Shown: piece by piece, positions 24,060 to 35,127 of the stretch
Layout: each line of letters begins with the position of its first letter
Numbering within the stretch: position 1 is the first letter of the stretch
Source of the DNA: Cryptomeria japonica
Lineage: Eukaryota > Streptophyta > Pinopsida > Cupressales > Cupressaceae
Reading direction: 5' to 3'
Assembly: GCF_030272615.1 (NCBI RefSeq)
Contig: NC_081406.1
Span: 472,428,400-472,492,399 of the forward strand
DNA length: 64,000 nt
Translations under genes and position numbers: made by a program
The notes under the pieces: generated by a model
Told to the model about the DNA's origin: nothing
Seen by the model: the letters and a program-made list of their open reading frames with translations, nothing else
The model's database searches: none

Positions 24060-25198
24060 TAATAGGTTTTGTAATTACTAATGATACATGCAATCACTTC
24101 GGTAGAAGGATCAATAACATGTTTGATTCTGAACTTGTACTTTTTCTGCAATCTTTCTTTCGCTTTCTGACTCCTCTATTGTCTATGCAACCTATTGACA
24201 CTATGTTATTAGATATGTATACATGTCCATTAATGCAACACTAAACTGAGCCAGAGCTACAAAATGTTGTGCCTCATATGCATCCCACTAGTAGAGTACA
24301 TGTTCTTCCTCCATACCTCCCGCATTCGTTATTCCATGCCCAAAAACTCCTAATAACTGTCCTAAAAAATTCTCATACTTTTCCACTACCTCGAGGAGGG
24401 AAGACCAAATACATGTTATATCCCCCACATACCGTTGAAGAATTTCAATCTTCAACTCCAAAATGTATATGTAGGATTGCAAATTATTAAGATTGTCTCC
24501 ACCCAAGAGGTCCTCCCTCATTATCTCTTCTTCCCAAAGACTCAAAACTTTATTCAAGACCTGGAACTGCTTTCCAAAAGTGTTGAGCTTCCGCTCCCAC
24601 TACTGAGAACAAGAAGCTTACGCTCCTCCAACTTGCATGGCCTTCTTATATTCCTTCCTGGTGTTCTACAAAAATAGTCTAATTTTAAAGGCATTTATTT
24701 GTGCCCATGACTTTGTCGTGGCAGCCACCTATCTTACCTCAACCAATGCTTTTATATCTCCCTCTAGGAGTGACAAGGTTGAGGGTAAATTATCACTTAC
24801 ACAAGTATCCAAGGGCTTGCCCATCTCTACCAATAGTTGCTTATATTGTTCCAGTTGTGCCTTGACCTCTGTGTGGGAGGTATTTTATTTTTCTATTTGG
24901 CTTCTAATGACACTAGTAGCTAATTCCAATGTATCTAATTCTCCCCACTTAGTCTGCTTACCCAGTTTCACCTATGATACTTGGTACTTTGGAGAGCTCT
25001 AACCTTCTGCTTATGTAGGAACTACCATATCTGCAATCACCTCACCAGAACCTATTCTTGATAAATAATGTATGGTCTTGGCCTTCTTAGTTTTCATTGG
25101 TTCTTCAATGATTGCATGTTCTAGTGTAACTTTTGGTAGCACTACTTTCCTTTTCTTTTTCTTGAAAGTGAAATTTAACCATTGTGGCACATCCTTAT
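24060..25198 (-). pseudogene. LTR-resident reading frame, copy B, C-terminal part
   Basis: This is the counterpart of 10166-11330 in copy A. 24288-24557 repeats the piece starting MNKVLSLWEEEIMREDLLGGD, and the coiled-coil-like C-terminus follows but with more stops than copy A. The frame is cut at 25198 by the copia insertion, at the position equal to about 11318 in copy A. Function unknown. Confidence 0.6.
25194..25198. other. Target-site duplication CTTAT, left copy
   Basis: CTTAT directly precedes the copia LTR start TGTTGGTGTAAAT at 25199. The identical five bases follow the other LTR at 37653-37657. Confidence 0.9.
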
Positions 25199-25648
25199 TG
25201 TTGGTGTAAATAAATATTCATTATGGATATTATTAAACTTTACTTAAGTTAACTTAGGATAATGCATCTCTTCATAATCTGGATTTGAGACACTTAGGGA
25301 AGTGTGCACATAAGGATATAGCTTGTAGGAGAAATTCCACCTTTTGTGGTCTTATTTTGCTATTACACTCCACATTCGGTGGGTCATCCACCTCTTGTGG
25401 AATATTATATTATTTCTCCTACCTACCCCTAGTATTTCTTACCTACCCTTGTTTCTCATTGAGCCACATGTCATGATTGTGTGCTTGTACATCCATATGG
25501 CCTTGCCTATATAAACAGGTCTATATTCATTGTATTGGTTAATCTAGTTGATCATTTGCATATTGATAAGAATACAGTTTGTTCTTGTCATTCTTTTGTC
25601 TCTCTTTTATACTTTTCATTGTGCCCTTGATCTTGGCAAAATATCACA
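25199..25648 (+). repeat. 5' LTR of the plus-strand copia element
   Basis: It begins TGTTGGTGTAAATAAATATT and ends GGCAAAATATCACA. A TATA box (TATATAAA, 25508-25515) lies about 310 bp in. The primer site follows immediately. Confidence 0.95.
25508..25515 (+). promoter_or_regulatory. TATA box of the copia LTR
   Basis: TATATAAA within 'gcctatataaacagg'. The same position in the 3' LTR keeps CTATATAAGCAG (37511-37522). It would drive the element's genomic RNA, starting around 25540. Confidence 0.65.
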
Positions 25649-25661
25649 TGGTATCAAATCC
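25649..25661 (+). other. Primer-binding site, tRNA-iMet type
   Basis: TGGTATCAAATCC directly abuts the LTR end. It matches the standard copia primer site TGGTATCAGAGCC with two changes, so initiator tRNA-Met is the likely primer. Confidence 0.8.
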
Positions 25662-26642
25662 ATTGGGGCTTCAATTGATTGGTTTTTGGAGACATCTTAG
25701 AAGGCTTCTATTTTTGAATCTGAGGGATAACATTTTTTGGAGGCACCTTAGAGCATTTTTGACCTCACCATTACGTCCAGGAGGTCATTTCCATAAAAAT
25801 TGAGTATAAACTCGACTTATTTTGGTAAAAATCGAATATAAACTCGACCTATTTTGGCAAAAATCAAATTTTTGGTGTTGCAGGAATTTTTTGCCCAATT
25901 TGAGCAGTACGGTACGGAATTTTTGGATCTCAAAAAAAAAAATTGTAGTTCTGTACCTTCTGCCCAGTCAGCCGCTCAGTCAGCACCCAATCAGCATTTT
26001 TTGAAAAAAATTTAGACCCCTCTCTAATGAGCAGTTTGGATTTTTAGGTCAACTTTGGAGGCTCATAACTTGCTCAATTTTGCTCCTTTTTGGGTGCAAT
26101 TTTTTTTTTATTTGGGCTAATGTTTCATGTTCTTCACAGTGGTGTGGTTATTTTCTAATTTTGGTGCATAGGTTTTGTGGAATTTTTGTATTCTCTCAGT
26201 TGTACCTGTCCAATCCTCAATTTGGCAACTTCAAAGGCTTCGTTTGAGCTCATACGACCTCCTTTTCAGGTGTCATTTCTTTTTAAAGTGCATATTTTTT
26301 TGTCTACTTTCATAATCTATGATCATATTTTAGAGATTTTGAGTGGACATTGTACTTTCATATATTGGTCTTATTTGGCCTATTTGGTACTTGTAAATTG
26401 CTTGGATCTTAGTTTAGATCTCTTGAATTATTATTTTGAGTCTCTTTTGGCCTTATTAACACAGTTGTAAAGTTGAAATTAGAAGTCCACTTTGCCATTT
26501 TTTGCAAGTGGCCCATTGTACATGCACTAAGTATAAAGTGCCAAATCATTATTTTGGGGGGGTTCTTTGATTGAGTGAATATGGGGGGGGTGTCTTGTGT
26601 GATTGTGCCTCTCTTTCCTTGTACTCTTTCATTTTTATTGCA
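25662..26642 (+). other. Untranslated leader of the copia element
   Basis: About 1 kb between the primer site and gag with no coding motif. A 32-bp direct tandem duplication (25803-25866, unit beginning gtataaactcgac) is visible, and there are T-rich runs near 26100. Confidence 0.6.
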
Positions 26643-27530
26643 ATGAGTCCTCATAAATTTCCACCTTTAACTCCATATAATTATGCATCATGGAAAATTA
26701 AAGTATGGAGCAAATTTAATGGAAAAAGGTCTCACACATTACATAGATGGAACAATAGCAGCACCACTTGATCCTAAGGCTGATCCTAATGCTCAGTTAG
26801 AATGTCTCACTAATAATTTCATGGCTCTTAGAACTTTGCGTAAGTATGTATCAGATGACCTCATTTTTCACATTGAGAAGTGTACTACAATCAAAGAGGC
26901 TTGGGATATGTTTCAGAAATTATATGGTCAAGTTAATGAAATCAGAGGTTAAAAGATTGACAATGAGCTCACCAACTTGGATCCCAAGAGTTTTGATACA
27001 ATCCAAGATTATGTCACCAAAGCAAATGAGCTAAGAGAAAAGCTTAAGGATTGTGGAATTGACAAAAAGGATGCTCAGTTGATATTCAACTTGTTGGACA
27101 AGCTTGCACCAGAATATGCAGCATTTGTGTCTAGCTTCCAAACTTGTCGTTTGATAGTGGGGAGTTCCTACATTATGCCTTCATTTGATGCTTTCATAGA
27201 AATGTTGATATTAGAACAATCTAAGCTGTCAAACATGGGGCTTCTATAGTCTTCAAAGTCCAAGGCTTTAGTGGCTAATCAAGGGAGTCAAGGGAGTCAA
27301 GGCAAAGATTCCAACAACAAGAAGAAGCAATCAAAGTCAAAGCAACAGCAAGAAAAAGGACAATCATCCTCTCCATCACAAGGCGATTTTTCATCCTCTT
27401 TCAAGAATGGGACTCCACCTAATAAAGATAAACCAACTTGTGCATATTGTAAGAAGTATGGTCATGATGAGCATTGATGCCACACAAAGCAAGTTCATGA
27501 GTTGACAAATCTTCTTAAGAAAAACAACAT
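26643..27530 (+). pseudogene. Copia gag with zinc knuckle
   Basis: A likely start is MSPHKFPPLTPYNYASWK at 26643, the typical N-terminus of copia Gag. The following pieces (26683-26952 with FMALRTLRKYVSDDLIFHI and TIKEAWDMFQKLYGQ; 26977-27249 with ANELREKLKDCGIDKKDAQL) are the helical UBN2/gag region. The 27271-27530 part is a Gln/Lys/Ser-rich linker followed by a knuckle CAYCKKYGHDEH-x-C in which the residue before the last Cys is a stop. At least two frameshifts and one stop break it. Confidence 0.85.
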
Positions 27531-27599
27531 CAACTTGCCATCCCCCTACACAAAGAAGGATTCAACTCCTTCCTCTTCCTCACAGTCTAAGGGAAAATG

Positions 27600-28640
27600 G
27601 AAAGCCTTTGTGGCTACAATAGGTTCTTCATAGCAGTGGATACTTGACTCAGGTGCCTCTTATCACATGGGTTCTACAAAGGAGCAATTTTCTTCATTGG
27701 AGCCATCTAAGGTACCTCACATTTACATAGGTGATGATACACAAGTAGAGGTTGAAGGGAAAGGTTAAGTTGACATGGATGATGGAACATTTGAGAATGT
27801 TCTTTATGTTCCTAACTTATCTACCAACCTTCTTTCTATCTACCAAATCACTCACTATGGGAATGGGAAAAAGGTTGAGTTTACACCTGATTCAGTTGTG
27901 GTAAAGGAACTTGATGGTGATGTCTTGGTAGCAGTGGGACAAGTCAATGACAACTCAAGGCTTTATTCATTTTCCCACTTTGTACCAAGTTCTCCTTCTA
28001 GGGCCTTGCATACTCATTCAAATTTAGTAAGTAAGCTATGGCATGAGTGGTTTGGTCACCTCAACTACCGCTATCTTCAACAGCTCAGCACTAAAGACAT
28101 GGTCATAGGTCTACCTCGAATCATTTTTTCAAAGGGTGTATGTTCAGGTTGTTCCATGGGAAAGCATCCCAAGGAGAAGTTTGATAATGGGAAATCTTGG
28201 AGAGCTTTGGAAGTTCTTCAACTTGTTCACAGTGATGTAGGAGGTCCATTGCCAGCACCTTCATTTAGCAAGGCCTTCTATGTCCTCACCTTCATTGATG
28301 ACTACTCCCGCTTCACTTGGGTCTACTTTCTCATTCATAAGAGTGAAGTATTTGACAAATTTCAAGACTTCAAGACTCATGTGGAGAAGCAATCTGGGAA
28401 AGTGGTCAAGATTCTTCGTACAAATAATGGAAGGGAATATGTGAATAAGAGACTTGAGGATTTTTGTATATTTGAGGGGATTGATCTTCAACATTTTGTT
28501 GCATACACTCCACAGCAAAACGAAGTTGCAGAGCACAAAAATAGAACTCTCAAAGAAATGGCTAGTTGTATCATACATGCACATTCTCTTGATCCCACCT
28601 TTTGGGCAGAGGCTATCAGTTGTGCCACACACATCTAGAA
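27600..28640 (+). pseudogene. Copia protease and integrase
   Basis: The protease active site is intact (QWILDSGASYHMG, about 27634) but is preceded by an in-frame TAG. Integrase follows in a mostly open frame (27775-28638): the HHCC zinc module (LWHEWFGHLNYRYLQ, VCSGCSMGK), the first catalytic Asp in LVHSDVGGPL, the second position RTNNGREY where RSDNGGEY is expected (Asp to Asn), and the third residue in PQQNEVAEHKNRT. The core has therefore lost one of its three metal-binding residues. The frame ends at a TAG at 28636. Confidence 0.85.
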
Positions 28641-30215
28641 TCAGGTTCCTCACAAAGCTTTGCAAGGTATTACTCCTCTTGAGGCTTGGGCTAGTAGGAA
28701 ACCAAATGTGAGACATTTCAGAGTCTTTGGGTGTCTAGCATGGGCTCGCATGCCTCCGCAAAAATGCAAGGCATTGGAACCTCAGAGTAGGCCTTGCATA
28801 TTTGTTGGATATCCTGAGGGTGTTAAGGCATATAGATTGATGGATCTTGAGACACATGAGGTGTTTATTGAGAGTAGTGTTCACTTTGAGGAAATCTCTT
28901 CTATCTTAGCCTCTCTACCTCCTCCAACTTCCTCCATTGTGGATAGTGATGCTAGTGATTCATATGATGAGACTCCTTCAACTCTGACTCATAGGGTTAC
29001 ACCTCTGTAGGGTCCACTTGCAGTTAAGGAGCCTTATTCTCCACCTCCACCTAGACCTTGTTGGGCTCGATAGACACTTGAGTCTATGGGTTCTCTTGTT
29101 GGGGATCCTTTAGATACACGGAGGACTCGATCACAACATAAGGACCTTCCACATGCATTCATTACTACCGCTTACAATCCACAGACATTTTGGGAAACAT
29201 CATGGGTTCCTAAGTGGGACCAAGCTATGGGGGAATAGTATAGTTCCTTGATGAGTAACAACACATGGGATTTAGTCCATCTCCCTAAGGGGAGAAAGAT
29301 GGTTTGATGTAAGTGGATCTATCAAACCAAGTTTGCAGCGGATGGTAGTGTGGATAAGTATAAGGCTCGGCTTGTTGCAAAAGGTTTCTCTTAGGTTCCA
29401 GGTGTTGACTATACTGAGACCTTTGCACCCATAGCCAAGATGAACTCAATTTACTTGACACTTTCTATTGTTGCAGCTCATGGTTGGCTTGTACATTAGA
29501 TGGATGTGAAGAGTGCTTTTCTACATGGGGATCTTGATGAGGATATTTATATGGAGTAGCCACAGGGTTTCATCCAGGATACTTCCTTGGCTTGTAGACT
29601 AAGGAAATCTCTCTATGGCCTCAAGCAGGCCCCCAGGGCTTGGTACGCTAAGATGGATTCCTTTCTTCTCTCAGCAGGGTTCACCAGGTGGTATTCCAAT
29701 CCAAATGTCTACATTTTGTGATAGGATGACTCTTACTTGATACTTGTTCTCTATGTTGATGATTTGATCATTACACGGAGCATCGTATCCATCATTACTA
29801 GGGTCAAATATGCTTTGCATGATAGATTTTCTATGATTGACTTGGGTCTTTTGCACTATTTTCTCGGGATAGAGATTTCACAGTCGCCTTCCGGGATTAC
29901 ACTATCGCAGCCCAAGTATTCTCTTGTTCTACTTGCATGTTTTCATATGACTAGTTGTAAGCCTGCCCCGACTCCCTTTCTTTTAGGAGTCAAGCTTGAG
30001 GCTCAATGTTCTTCTCTACTAGTTGATGCCACATTGTATTGTCAACTTGTGGGTAGTCTCATCTACTTGACACATACACACCCTGATATTTCATTTGCAG
30101 TTGGCATGGTTTCTCTCTTCATGCAACCACATGAGCTTCATTGGAAAGTCGCCAAATGCATCCTTCATTACATCCAGGGTAGACATCACTATGAGATTTA
30201 GTATGCAGCAGGCAC
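28641..30215 (+). pseudogene. Copia integrase C-terminus and reverse transcriptase
   Basis: 28660-29010 encodes the conserved stretch after the integrase core (RHFRVFGCLAWARMPPQK, SRPCIFVGYPEGVKAYRL). RT follows from about 29200: NTWDLVHLPKGRK, DKYKARLVAKGFS, ETFAPIAKM, DVKSAFLHGDLDEDIYM, SLYGLKQAPRAWYAKMD, the catalytic box LVLYVDDLIITRS (intact, about 29737), and GLLHYFLGIEI. Stops interrupt the frame at about ten places, many at former Gln or Trp codons (CAA/CAG to TAA/TAG, TGG to TGA or TAG), the pattern left by cytosine methylation and deamination. Confidence 0.9.
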
Positions 30216-30720
30216 AGGACTTCGCTTGGTTCGTTACACAAACTCCAATTGGGCTGGCAATCTTCATGATCGTAAGTCTACTTTAGGTTATAGTTTCCAC
30301 CTTGGTTCAGGCTCCATTTGTGATCTTCATGATCGTAAGTCTACTCCAGGTTATAGTTTCCACCTTGGTTTAGGCCCCATTTGTTGGCAGAGCAAGAAGC
30401 AGCATGCTATTTCTCTCTCTTCGACTGAGGCTGAGTATTGAGGAGCTATTAACACAGTGACTGAGACAATTTGGCTTCAGCATATTCTCACAGAGTTTGG
30501 GTTCACCACTCCATGGCCGACAGTTCTACATTGTGACAATCAAAGTGCTATTGCAATCTCGAAGAACCCAGTCTAGCACCAGTGGACCAAACACATTGAG
30601 ATCCATATGCACTATATCTGAGAGTCGATTAAGGAGCAGGTCATTGATTTGTAGTATTGTCCTACAATGGAGTAGGTTGCAGACATATTCACCAAACCTT
30701 TCACCACAAGTAAGTTCCAG
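30216..30720 (+). pseudogene. Copia RNase H with an internal tandem duplication
   Basis: Motifs include YTNSNWAGNLHDRKST (worn YSDADWAG), WQSKKQHAISLSSTEAEY and the CDNQSAI-like TLHCDNQ region. A 63-bp segment is duplicated head to tail in frame (30261-30323 and 30324-30386), giving LHDRKST-x-GYSFHLG twice. It is followed by an ADIFTKPF-like block near 30680, the usual end of copia Pol. Confidence 0.85.
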
Positions 30721-30984
30721 TAGTTGTGAGCTCTCTTGGGGGTGTGGGATGTCTCATTAGGGGGGGTTAGCTGACTTCTCCTTCCTCTCTTATGGGGGGG
30801 AATTTTTCCTCTTTGAGGTTTTTTCCTTCTTCTTTGAGAGTCTTTTTGTACATTCATCTCTCTTTTGGGGGGAGTTTTTTCCCACTGGGTTTTCTCCCTT
30901 TCTCCGTTTATGAGAGATTGCATTGCATAGTTTTTCTTGCATGTGCATATTGTACATGGGTACCTATCATGGCCTAGTAGCCAA
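30721..30984 (+). other. 3' untranslated region of the copia element, interrupted
   Basis: G- and T-rich sequence after Pol ('tttcttttggggggag', 'tatggggggga'). It is interrupted at 30984 by the minus-strand copia insertion and resumes at 37139-37202, where a polypurine tract precedes the 3' LTR. Confidence 0.7.
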
Positions 30985-32036
30985 TGTTAGGTCCTAGAGA
31001 AAACTAAGAGGGGAGGGTGAATCAGTTGTCTAGTAAATTCAACCAAAATTAACTTAACCAAAACTTAATGCATAATACCAGTAAACCAAACTGTATGCCA
31101 GTAGATAGTCTTAACAGTTAATTGCAGTACCGGTAAAGATTAATGCGTGAAATAGAAAGACAATGACATCCACAACACATAACACAATTATTTGTACGTG
31201 GATACCCTGTAAGAGGAAAAACCACGATGGGAATCCTTACCCAAAATCAAATGATACTACTACATATAGTATGTGTTTACAATATGGATTCTGCACATGC
31301 AGAAAGGCCAACTGCCTAGAGCTCACTACTCAATCACAAAATGAGAGTCACAGTGACTAAAATTGGATGGTTAAATCCAATGATAATGTACTGCATAAAA
31401 TAGCATCTTCATATGCTGGATTCAGTACCGGTTTAGTTCTAATTGCCTTCACAAAATCCTTCCTTCAAATGATGTATGTGTGTATAGCTCTGCTTATCTT
31501 CGCATATACCTTATTACAATCCTTTTCACATTCACAATCCCATCTACTTTCGATCTTACATATATATCATAACCTAAGACCAATTGAATAGGTCGGCTCA
31601 CTAAAATATATTACAATAAAATCAATTACAAATAAATCAATATCCAATGCATGATGTCGGCTCAATGCATTTACAATAATAATAAATCATCTCCATAACA
31701 TGTCATGTTGATCTGGAATAGATAAGTTTGTTGGTGCTTATCCTAGACCTATTTGTCGATAATAGCAAATATGCAAACTCGAATAAACAATTAACCAAAT
31801 CGCCAAAACCAAGTGATCGAATAATGTCTTCAACATAACCAAGTAGTTTCCAAGTCATTCCAAGTGTCGGTGAATAATATAATCTACCAATGAACCAAAT
31901 ACCATTAACTTTGCATAAGTCTCTAACTTGCCAGTGAACATAACCAAAGTCTCCAAGTGCTGATAAGTTGTTCACAAGCAATGACAAGTGTTGACATCAA
32001 TGACAAAACCATATCAACATATCCAAAATACCAACA
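30985..32036 (-). repeat. 3' LTR of the innermost copia element
   Basis: 1,052 bp. On the minus strand it begins TGTTGGTATTTTGG, has a 'gttttgtcattgatgtcaa' block, several ACCGGT motifs and an ATATATAT box near 31560, and ends CTAGGACCTAACA. By eye it differs from the other LTR at roughly 85 of 1,050 positions plus an 8-bp indel near 31465. Confidence 0.95.
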
Positions 32037-32440
32037 ATCTCCCCCTTTGGAATTTATGGCAACACAAGATGGAAAAACCATCAAAGTGCCAAAATAGAAA
32101 AACCAAAAACCAATAATCTCCCAAAGAGATCATTAACCAGAAAACAAAAATACATAATGATTCTCCCCCTAGGAATAGTCTCTCCCAAAAGAAAAAGATA
32201 ATGTGTTTTTCCATATCAATCTCTCCCCCTTTGACATCAAATGCCAAAGTAATACAAAACCAAATACAATTAGTTCAAAGGACTTATCACAAAATACCAA
32301 CTCATTCAATATACCAACTAATCCCCCTGAGAAGTAGCTCTCCTCATCAAAGCTAGAATAAAAGATTTCTCTGTTAATTATGTCGGTTGATGACAAACAT
32401 CAACTGTCTAAGTCTCTATCGGTGGGGGTAGGACTCCAAG
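32037..32440 (-). other. 3' noncoding region with repeated polypurine tracts
   Basis: Four purine runs with the core AGGGGG occur on the minus strand at 32038-32050 (CCAAAGGGGGAGA, adjacent to the LTR and so the primary tract), 32161-32170, 32221-32233 and 32321-32330. Sireviruses are known for multiple polypurine tracts in this position. Confidence 0.7.
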
Positions 32441-33196
32441 TTACTCTCTGAGATACTCAAATGTTTCCTTAGGCAAGGGCTTTGTAAAAATATCTGCAAT
32501 CTGCTCTTTAGTATTCACATAAACCAATTTCACTTCTTTTGCTTCAACATTCTCCTTTAGAAAGTTCAGTTTGATAGAAACATGCTTAGTTTTAGAGTGA
32601 AGTACCGAGTTCTTTGATATATCAATTGTTGTTGTATTGTCATAGTGAATAGTTATAGGTTCCTTGCAATTTACCTTTATGTCCTTCAACATTTGCTTGA
32701 TCCATAATACCAGTGTACAATTGGTTGCTGCTACAACATATTCTGATTCTGTTGTTGATAGACTTATACAACTTTGTTTCTTGCTCAACCATGAAATTAG
32801 TCTGCTGCCAAGAAAAAATGCTTCGTTGGTGGTTCTTTTTCTGTCATCCACGTCTCCTGCCCAATTAGCATCTGTGTATGCACATAAGTCAAAATTTTCA
32901 TCTCTAGGATACCATAAACCAAGATTTGTAGTGCATTGTAGATACCGGAAAATCCTTTTCACTGTTGATTCATGATTTTCTTTAGGATTACTCTGAAATA
33001 TTGAAACAATACATATAGAATTCATAATATCGGGTCTTGTTTGTGTCAAATACAGTAAACCTCCTATCATAGATTTGTATCTAGTCGGATTAACAGGTGT
33101 AGATTCATCCTTCAAAGATAATTTATCATTTGTAGTCATAGGTGTGCTTACCGGTTTACAATTTTTCATGCCAAATTTCTTTAGTAATTCCTTCAA
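32441..33196 (-). pseudogene. Copia RNase H and end of Pol
   Basis: This is the longest intact frame of the element: 251 codons with CKPVSTPMTTNDKL and YLTQTRPDIMNSICIVS at the RT end, then RNase H motifs LCAYTDANWAGDVDDRK, ISWLSKKQSCISLSTTESEY, TIHYDNTTTIDISKN, and ending IADIFTKPLPKETFEYLRE. The catalytic Asp and Glu positions (YTDANW, ESEY, YDN) look normal. It ends in the usual TKPLP block before the stop. Confidence 0.9.
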
Positions 33197-33241
33197 GTAC
33201 TTAGATTGACATAGGAATATACCTTTATCAGTCTATGAAAT

Positions 33242-34064
33242 CTACAATCCTAAAAATAATTTTATCTCTACAATCATAAACATTTCAAATTCTTGCTGCA
33301 TTTTGTTAGAAAAGTCTTGACACAAACCATCTTCTCCTCCAAAGATTATATCATCAACAAAAACTTCAATAACCAAGATGTCATCATTAGTCACTTTGTA
33401 GTATAGATTGTTGTAAGCATTACGTTTTGTGTAACCAAGCTTCAAAAGATATTTGTCCAATCTTGCATACCAAGCTCTAGGAGCTTGTTTCAATCCATAT
33501 AAAGCTTTCCTTAACCTGCAAACCATGTATTTGTTATCTGTCAAACAAAATCCATCAGGTTGCTCAATGTAAACTTCTTCTTCAAGATCTCAATTTAGAA
33601 ATGCACATTTAACATCCATTTGATATACTTTATAGTTCTTGTGTGCTGTAAAAGCCAATAAAAGTCTTACTGCCTCAATTCTAGCTACCAGTGCAAAGGT
33701 TTCATTGTAATAAATTCCTTCTTTCTGTTAATATCTCTTACACACTAATCTTGCTTTGTTTCTGATTACCATGTCATCTTCATTAATTTTATTTCTAAAA
33801 ACCCATTTAGTTCCAATTACATTCTTGTCCTTAGGCCGAGGAACCAATGACCAAGTGTTATTCCTTTCAATTTGTTCTAATTCATCTTCCATTGCTTTAA
33901 TCCAATATTTATCCTCACATGCCTCATTGATTGATGTAGGTTCAATTTGAGAAATAAGACATACCTCCTCATTTGCCAATCTTCCTCTAGTCATAACTCC
34001 TTGAAATTTGTTTCCAATTATCTAATCTTCAGAATGATTCAATCTTACATACCGGGGTGCTGAT
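33242..34064 (-). pseudogene. Copia reverse transcriptase
   Basis: 33728-33994 carries the N-terminal part (WIKAMEDELEQIERNNTWSL, GTKWVFRNKINEDD). 33545-33727 is broken by stops but keeps DVKCAFLN-like sequence. 33242-33544 carries RKALYGLKQAPRAWYARLD and the catalytic box EVFVDDIIFGG, which is intact. The N-terminal edge is joined to integrase by a deletion (see 34065). Confidence 0.9.
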
Positions 34065-34480
34065 AACTATCTTTTGATCCCATTCACTTCACATAATGTA
34101 TTAAATTCCTTAGATGTGAATTCGCATCCTTGATCTGATCTCAAACATTTTATTTTCTTGTCGGTTTCATTTTCTACCATCACCTTGAATAGTTTGAATT
34201 TCCCAAATGCTTCAGATTTTTCTCTGAGAAAAGTAACCCAACACATTCTAGAATAGTCATCAATGATTAGCATAAAATATCTATCTCCTTGTATACTTCT
34301 AGTTCTTGCTGGACCACATAAATCAGTATGAATTAAATCAAGAACATTGTTAGACTTCTCTGGAATACTCTTGAAAGTTGCTCTAACTTGCTTTCCAAAT
34401 TGACATTCCTTACATACCGGATTGTGAGGTTTAACAATCTTAGGTAAATCTCTAACTCCCTTAGTAGTACTAATTTTCAC
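34065..34480 (-). pseudogene. Copia integrase, catalytic Glu region deleted
   Basis: It includes the end of the zinc module (VCKECQFGKQ), first Asp in IHTDLCGPARTRS, YFMLIIDDYSRMCWVTFL, second Asp in CLRSDQGCEFTSKEF, then EVNGIKR-stop-LSAPRYVRLNHSED. In the family LSAPRTPQQNG should follow, carrying the catalytic Glu. Instead the frame jumps from SAPR into a block that normally lies just before RT, so the third catalytic residue and integrase C-terminus are missing. Confidence 0.85.
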
Positions 34481-34546
34481 AATGCAATGAAAATTTACAT
34501 GACAAATTCTCTTAAGCCATAACCAACTTTCATCAGTATGTGCAAT

Positions 34547-34910
34547 CTAACATGCTTTCTCATTGTTGTTCAAATGAAAGATATTACCTCTAATCTGATT
34601 ACCTGTTGCAATTTCCAAACCAGTTTTTTTTAAGATTTTGCATTTACCATTCTTGAATTGTAACTGAAATCCTTTCTCAACTAATTGACCAACACTCAAA
34701 ATATTATGCTTCAAACCTTCAAAATAGTAAACATTATCAGTATTGTGCTTACCATCAAAAGATATAGTGCCTTTTCCTTTGATCAAACAAGCTTTATCAT
34801 CTCCAAATCTTACTAGACCTCCATTGTAATCTTGAAAGGTTAAGAATTTACTCTTATCTCCAGTCATATGATGTGAACATCCTGAATCAATAATCCATTC
34901 ATCCTTATCT
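34547..34910 (-). pseudogene. Copia protease and GAG-pre-integrase region
   Basis: The protease active site is intact on the minus strand (DEWIIDSGCSHHMTGDKS, about 34855-34905), followed by GKGTISFDGKHNTDNVYYFE and HNILSVGQLVEKGFQLQF, the typical bridge to integrase. The stretch 34481-34546 links to the HHCC module (LCHVNFHCIVK) with stops. Confidence 0.85.
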
Positions 34911-35127
34911 TCAACTTTAGCTGTCAGGGCCTGCTCTACTAGTTGAACAGTAGGTGCAGGTTGATCTTCTTTTATAGCAACAAAAGCCTATCCATTTTCT
35001 GTCAAATCCTCATCAGAATCATTAGTAACTCCTTCATCAACATAATAACAAGATTTGTCTCTATTCTTCTTAAACTTGTATATCTGATAGTCAAGGTTAG
35101 GCTTATATGTTCTTTTAGCTTCTTCTC

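Larger units (their letters stand above)
22992..25198 (-). repeat. 5' LTR of the Tat-like element, part 1 (U5 side)
   Basis: It starts TGTTCACGTCTATTTTGAC and aligns with the 3' LTR at 9109 from its first base. It covers the noncoding U5 part and the C-terminal third of the LTR reading frame. It is interrupted at 25198 by the plus-strand copia element; the LTR resumes at 37653 after a 5-bp duplication (CTTAT). Confidence 0.85.
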
